From contig JAHQWP010000085.1 in the NCBI GenBank assembly GCA_029856235.1, positions 1 through 36,020 on the forward strand: 36,020 nucleotides of DNA. The letters are read 5' to 3'. Position numbers and translations under genes: made by a program. Position 1 is the stretch's first letter. Each line of letters begins with the position of its first letter. Positions 33,097 through 36,020 of this stretch are shown in pieces. The notes beneath the pieces were generated by a model. That model was not told the DNA's origin. It searched no databases and saw nothing but the letters and a program-made list of their open reading frames with translations. This DNA is from Promethearchaeia archaeon (GTDB lineage Archaea > Asgardarchaeota > Lokiarchaeia > Sigyniarchaeales > SOKP01).

Positions 33097-33251
33097 TACA
33101 AGCTATAAAATATAATTTTCATATACTTTTTTCTTTTTTTATTATGAACGCGTTCTGTGAAATTACTATTGACCCAAAATTCGAAAAATATTTTTAAAAT
33201 TGAGTATTTAATTTATCGTTTAACCATTAAATTGTAGATTAGGGTTCAAAT

Positions 33252-34565
33252 ATGGCTGAAAGAAAATTCCTTAACAAAGAACAACACGCTGATCAAATGA
33301 GAAACTATTCTATTGATCCTCGAAAAGCGATGGTTACCATTATTCTAAGTATAATTGTAGATGTTTTCGGATATAGCATGGTATTACCTCTTTTACCTGA
33401 AATCGTAAAAAATTTTGGGTCTTCAGCTATTTTCGTAGGTATTCTTGTATCCTCTAATGCGTTAACTACTTTTATCTTTGGACCAATTTGGGGGCGCTTA
33501 TCAGACAAATACGGTCGTAAACCAATATTACTAATCTCACAGGCAGGAACTGGTATTTCGTTTTTAATCTTAGCGTTGTCTCCCAACATCTATGTAATCC
33601 TTTTTTCTCGGATTTTAGATGGAGTATTCGGAGGACAAATACCCGTTATACGAGCTTACATATCCGATATCACTACACCAGCAACCAGAGCATCTCAAAT
33701 GGGTAAGCTAATGATAGGACATACAGTAGGGATGATTTTCGGACCAATAATTGGAGGATTTTTAGGTGAAATCAATTGGAGATACCCATCACTAATCGCA
33801 GTAATTTTATCAATAATTGCCATGATTTTAACATTAAAGGTGTTAATAGAGAGTATGCCCAAAAATAGAATCTCCGATCTTAAACAACAGAAAAAAGACC
33901 GAGAACTATCTTCAGAAAAGAAAAGGAAGACTTTTACAGGAGAAATTATCGTTCGTTTTGTGCAAGTCTTTTTACTATTCTCAATTACGGTTATGTTTAA
34001 CTCGAGCATGGCGTTAATTCTTGATGAGCGATATGGAGCTTCCCCACTCATTATCGGGCTTGTCATGACTCTTGCTGGTGTAACAATCGCGATATACGGG
34101 GGTTTCCTTATGAAACCGCTTTTCAAGAAAGTGGGAGAAAAGAGAATATTATTAATTGCCTCGGTCCTTCTTATTGTGAATTTTGGCGTCTTCCCTTTTA
34201 TGACCGAATTGTGGATGATTTTTGCGTTCATTCCATCGTTCGTGTTCAGCATGGTGTTTTTACCCTCATTAATTCAAAGCAATATTACTAAAGCCGTGGA
34301 TGCTGATAAACAAGGAGTAGTGAGTGGAATGACGACAAATGTTCAGTCAATCGCACAGATTATTGCACCTTTGATTGCAACAGGATTCATTCAAATAGGA
34401 GGATTAAGTATAGGTGCAATATTTCTAAACCAATACGAATTAATAGGCTATTTAGCAGTAATTTTAGGTATCGGGCTTTTTATAAGTTTATACTTTGATT
34501 TAAAACGGCATACCTACCTATATTCTTACGAAAAACCACAAAATCTTACTGTTGAATCGAATTAA
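33252..34565 (+). CDS. Major facilitator superfamily transporter (drug/H+ antiporter-like)
   Basis: This is a 437-residue protein with about 12 hydrophobic spans and a charged central loop (about residues 207-230, KQQKKDRELSSEKKRK). MFS motif A is clear at about 80-92 (GRLSDKYGRKP). SRILDGVFGGQIPVIRAYISD and GPIIGGFLGE resemble the motifs of 12-TM TetA/multidrug exporters. It lacks a signal peptide and starts with a soluble N-terminal tail. Substrate and direction are unknown; drug or metabolite export coupled to protons is the family's usual role. It stands alone between the pyrophosphatase and the anchored protein. Confidence 0.88.
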   Translation: MAERKFLNKEQHADQMRNYSIDPRKAMVTIILSIIVDVFGYSMVLPLLPEIVKNFGSSAIFVGILVSSNALTTFIFGPIWGRLSDKYGRKPILLISQAGTGISFLILALSPNIYVILFSRILDGVFGGQIPVIRAYISDITTPATRASQMGKLMIGHTVGMIFGPIIGGFLGEINWRYPSLIAVILSIIAMILTLKVLIESMPKNRISDLKQQKKDRELSSEKKRKTFTGEIIVRFVQVFLLFSITVMFNSSMALILDERYGASPLIIGLVMTLAGVTIAIYGGFLMKPLFKKVGEKRILLIASVLLIVNFGVFPFMTELWMIFAFIPSFVFSMVFLPSLIQSNITKAVDADKQGVVSGMTTNVQSIAQIIAPLIATGFIQIGGLSIGAIFLNQYELIGYLAVILGIGLFISLYFDLKRHTYLYSYEKPQNLTVESN

Positions 34566-34646
34566 TTCCTTTTTATATCAAAGAATAAATCTTAAAATAG
34601 GGAAAAAAAATAAAAATTATAAGACTGTTTAACGAAGATAATATTG

Positions 34647-35372
34647 ATGAGATATCAGAAAATAACATTAGAGATATTGATTATTTTACTCTGCTTATAT
34701 TATTTTATTCTACCCATTCAAGCGTTAAAAACCTCTCCAACATTTATATTGGGAGATTCGTGTATCCCAATGGATGAAGAGGGTTTCATTGAATATGATT
34801 TTGATTCATCAGTAGCACCTTCACTCTCAAAGGTAGAGGTAAAGATTCTCGATATCTATCAATTAAATAACAATACTCCCCTATTGGTTGTGAATATTTC
34901 TGTTAGTGAATTAAATCTAAACATTAATGAATATGAAGCACTAATTGTAGATTCTATAGAATTTGCTAATCAAACTTGTTTGTTATATAATAAAACAGAA
35001 CAATACTTTCGATATAATCAAAATATGGAGAATTTATTAACCAATGGATTTGGAGGTTTTTATTTAATGCCTAATGATCCTGTTGACATAAACATTGTAA
35101 AGGGTTACATTGATACCTATACATCTTGGTCTGCTAGCGTAGAGGAAAATACAATTACGATTGATATTAATAATGACCAAGCAATCCTTCAATATAACGA
35201 TCAAGGAATATTAATTAGAGAAGAAATAAAATCAGCGGGTCAAATAGTATCCACATTAAGCATGGTTGTGACCAACGAGCCTACCATTTCTTTTGGCGGA
35301 TTATTCGTTTTATTCTTCATGATGGCTGTATTTGGATTGGTATTTATTCAGTGGAATATGAAAAAACGATGA
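34647..35372 (+). CDS. Extracytoplasmic protein with N-terminal signal and C-terminal membrane anchor, unknown function
   Basis: This is a 241-residue protein. A hydrophobic segment at about 7-28 (ILIILLCLYYFILPIQAL) looks like a signal peptide or anchor. A C-terminal span at about 219-236 (GLFVLFFMMAVFGLVFI) ends in a short basic tail (NMKKR), the topology of an archaeal surface protein anchored at its C-terminus. The external part is beta-rich, has two Cys that could pair, and has several N-x-S/T sequons (NISV, NQTC, NKTE). This layout recurs in hypothetical surface proteins of Asgard archaea, but I recognise no family. I prefer the ATG at 34647 over a TTG one codon earlier. Confidence 0.65.
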   Translation: MRYQKITLEILIILLCLYYFILPIQALKTSPTFILGDSCIPMDEEGFIEYDFDSSVAPSLSKVEVKILDIYQLNNNTPLLVVNISVSELNLNINEYEALIVDSIEFANQTCLLYNKTEQYFRYNQNMENLLTNGFGGFYLMPNDPVDINIVKGYIDTYTSWSASVEENTITIDINNDQAILQYNDQGILIREEIKSAGQIVSTLSMVVTNEPTISFGGLFVLFFMMAVFGLVFIQWNMKKR

Positions 35373-35378
35373 ATCGAT

Positions 35379-35408
35379 GCGTTAGAGATGGCTTGAACTC
35401 CTCTACGC
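35379..35408 (+). terminator. Hairpin after the anchored protein gene
   Basis: GCGTTAGAG at 35379-35387 can pair with CTCTACGC at 35401-35408, with one bulged base and a loop of about 13. It lies six bases after the stop codon. It could stop transcription before RNase P RNA or be a chance fold; there is no strong T-run directly behind it. Confidence 0.25.
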
Positions 35409-35437
35409 TAAATTTCTATAAAATAAGATACAAAAAT

Positions 35438-35447
35438 TTATATAAAA
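35438..35447 (+). promoter_or_regulatory. TATA box of the RNase P RNA gene
   Basis: TTTATATAAA, preceded by an A-rich BRE-like stretch, ends about 20 bases before the first base of the P1 helix. This is the canonical archaeal TATA-to-start distance, so the RNA's 5' end is probably the transcription start itself. Confidence 0.6.
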
Positions 35448-35466
35448 AAAACTTTTAATTCTTCAG

Positions 35467-35796
35467 TGACACATGAGATATGGGGCTGACGGCGAACTTG
35501 ATTCGCTGAGGAACCTCGCCTCACATTTCCAAACTTGGAGTAGAGAACTACTACGGTGAAAATCGTATTTTAGCAACTGAAACGTCACTGCCCTTTTACG
35601 CACATTAATGATTTGGATGTAAGCCAGAGAAATTGTAATTGGGAACGGTTGGAACGAGCTAAAACCAGGGTGCAAGGCCAAATGAAAGCGATGAGTATTT
35701 GGAACGAGCTTTAGGTAGGCCGCTTAGTTTGATGCCCCACCTATTTCTTGGCAACGAGGAATAGAACAAAAAGGCGGGTATATATCTCAGGTGTCA
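35467..35796 (+). ncRNA. rnpB: RNase P RNA (archaeal type)
   Basis: This is the catalytic RNA of tRNA 5' processing. A P1 helix closes the molecule: TGACAC-A-TGAGATAT (35467-35481) pairs with ATATCTCA-G-GTGTCA (35782-35796) with a single A/G mismatch. Inside, GAGGAA at 35508-35513 fits conserved region I. GGGAACGG lies near 35641. GCAAGGCCAAAT at 35672-35683 is identical to the conserved region IV string of E. coli RNase P. TAGGTAGGCCGCTT at 35712-35725 follows it. AGAACAAAAAGGCGGGTA at 35763-35780 corresponds to the conserved region V string (CAGAA...GGCUUA). The length of about 330 bases and order of elements fit a type A archaeal RNA. It has its own TATA box. T-rich sequence after 35812 may terminate it. 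Confidence 0.85.
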
Positions 35797-35897
35797 TTCT
35801 TTTACCCAATTATACAATTTTAATTTTTCAAATACTTTTTCTGCATTCTGAGAAATTATCTCTCTATAGTAATATTAATACGATTCAACTAATATTA

Positions 35898-36020
35898 TTA
35901 GAAATTTCTTGACTTTCCCTTCAAATCAAAGTCTGCGATAACCCCACTTCTATTCTTAAATTCCCAATTTCTTTCGAAATCATTATATCTCCAGAAATGA
36001 GTGTTACATATTCTTAGATT
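35898..36020 (-). CDS. Possible C-terminal end of a gene running in from the right
   Basis: On the minus strand a frame is open from the window edge for 40 codons to a TAA at 35898-35900. It ends with HFWRYNDFERNWEFK, then SGVIADFDLKGKSRNF. The mix of aromatic and charged residues looks protein-like rather than random for AT-rich DNA. There is too little to name a family, and it could be chance. Confidence 0.3.
   Translation of the reverse strand, partial: NLRICNTHFWRYNDFERNWEFKNRSGVIADFDLKGKSRNF

Noticed and set aside
33695-34252. Long minus-strand frame of 185 codons within the MFS gene
   Set aside because: It is antisense to clear transporter sequence, without a ribosome site or recognisable domain.
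35379-35408. A tRNA-like 3' end (GGCTTGAACTCCTCTACGC) near the RNase P RNA
   Set aside because: No matching acceptor stem, D-arm or anticodon arm can be folded upstream; it is better explained as a hairpin after the preceding gene.
35463-35681. Minus-strand open frame of 72 codons
   Set aside because: It lies wholly inside the RNase P RNA gene and has no protein-family features.
1-36020. CRISPR arrays, insertion sequences, integrases or phage genes
   Set aside because: I found no regularly spaced repeats, transposase or integrase motifs, or terminal inverted repeats in the window.

Overview
The window is AT-rich DNA that reads as archaeal. Start codons are preceded by GGTGAT/GTGA-type ribosome binding sites. 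Several genes and the RNA gene sit behind TATA boxes. Near the right end is an RNase P RNA with recognisable conserved regions and a long P1 helix. The gene content (unanchored DmsAB-like molybdoenzymes, acyl-CoA enzymes, HdrD/GlcF-type Fe-S protein, glycyl-radical activase, membrane pyrophosphatase) fits an anaerobic, organotrophic archaeon. An Asgard (Lokiarchaeia-like) origin is my inference; no ribosomal or signature gene in the window proves it.

Left part (1-12808): an old-yellow-enzyme-like reductase cut by the window edge; a GlcF/GlcD-like pair (Fe-S protein plus FAD oxidase); a ThDP-dependent lyase/decarboxylase; a serine beta-lactamase-fold esterase with what looks like an SCP2 lipid-binding domain inserted; a nitronate monooxygenase-type flavoprotein; a TetR regulator; an SDR/3-hydroxyacyl-CoA dehydrogenase operon; an enoyl-CoA hydratase; and a small membrane protein. 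It looks like a locus for CoA-linked breakdown of fatty, 2-hydroxy or related acids.

Middle (13247-22721): two DmsA/DmsB-type molybdoenzyme systems face each other. The plus-strand one has an altered N-terminal Fe-S motif and an unusual partner, a DmsB-like ferredoxin into which a complete GltD-like NAD(P)H/FAD oxidoreductase has been inserted in the middle of one cysteine motif. A multi-cluster ferredoxin follows it. The minus-strand one is a conventional AB pair next to a MaoC-type hydratase 2. Neither has a membrane anchor subunit or a visible Tat signal, so both probably work in the cytoplasm.

Right part (22766-36020): an Fes-like esterase and an epoxide-hydrolase-like protein on minus; a tight plus-strand operon of a glycyl-radical-enzyme activase, a PNPOx-like flavoprotein, a formylglycine-type sulfatase and a flavoprotein lacking the usual catalytic His; then a DUF457-like membrane hydrolase, a 49-residue small ORF, a K+-independent-type membrane pyrophosphatase, an MFS transporter, an anchored extracytoplasmic protein, and the RNase P RNA gene.

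The most connective observation is a 19-bp, partly dyad-symmetric motif, AATATAC-N7-ATTAA (one or two mismatches in two copies). It lies upstream of six left/middle transcription units, including the TetR gene itself. This suggests one regulon covering the GlcDF pair, ThDP enzyme, flavoprotein, SDR/HAD operon and first molybdoenzyme.
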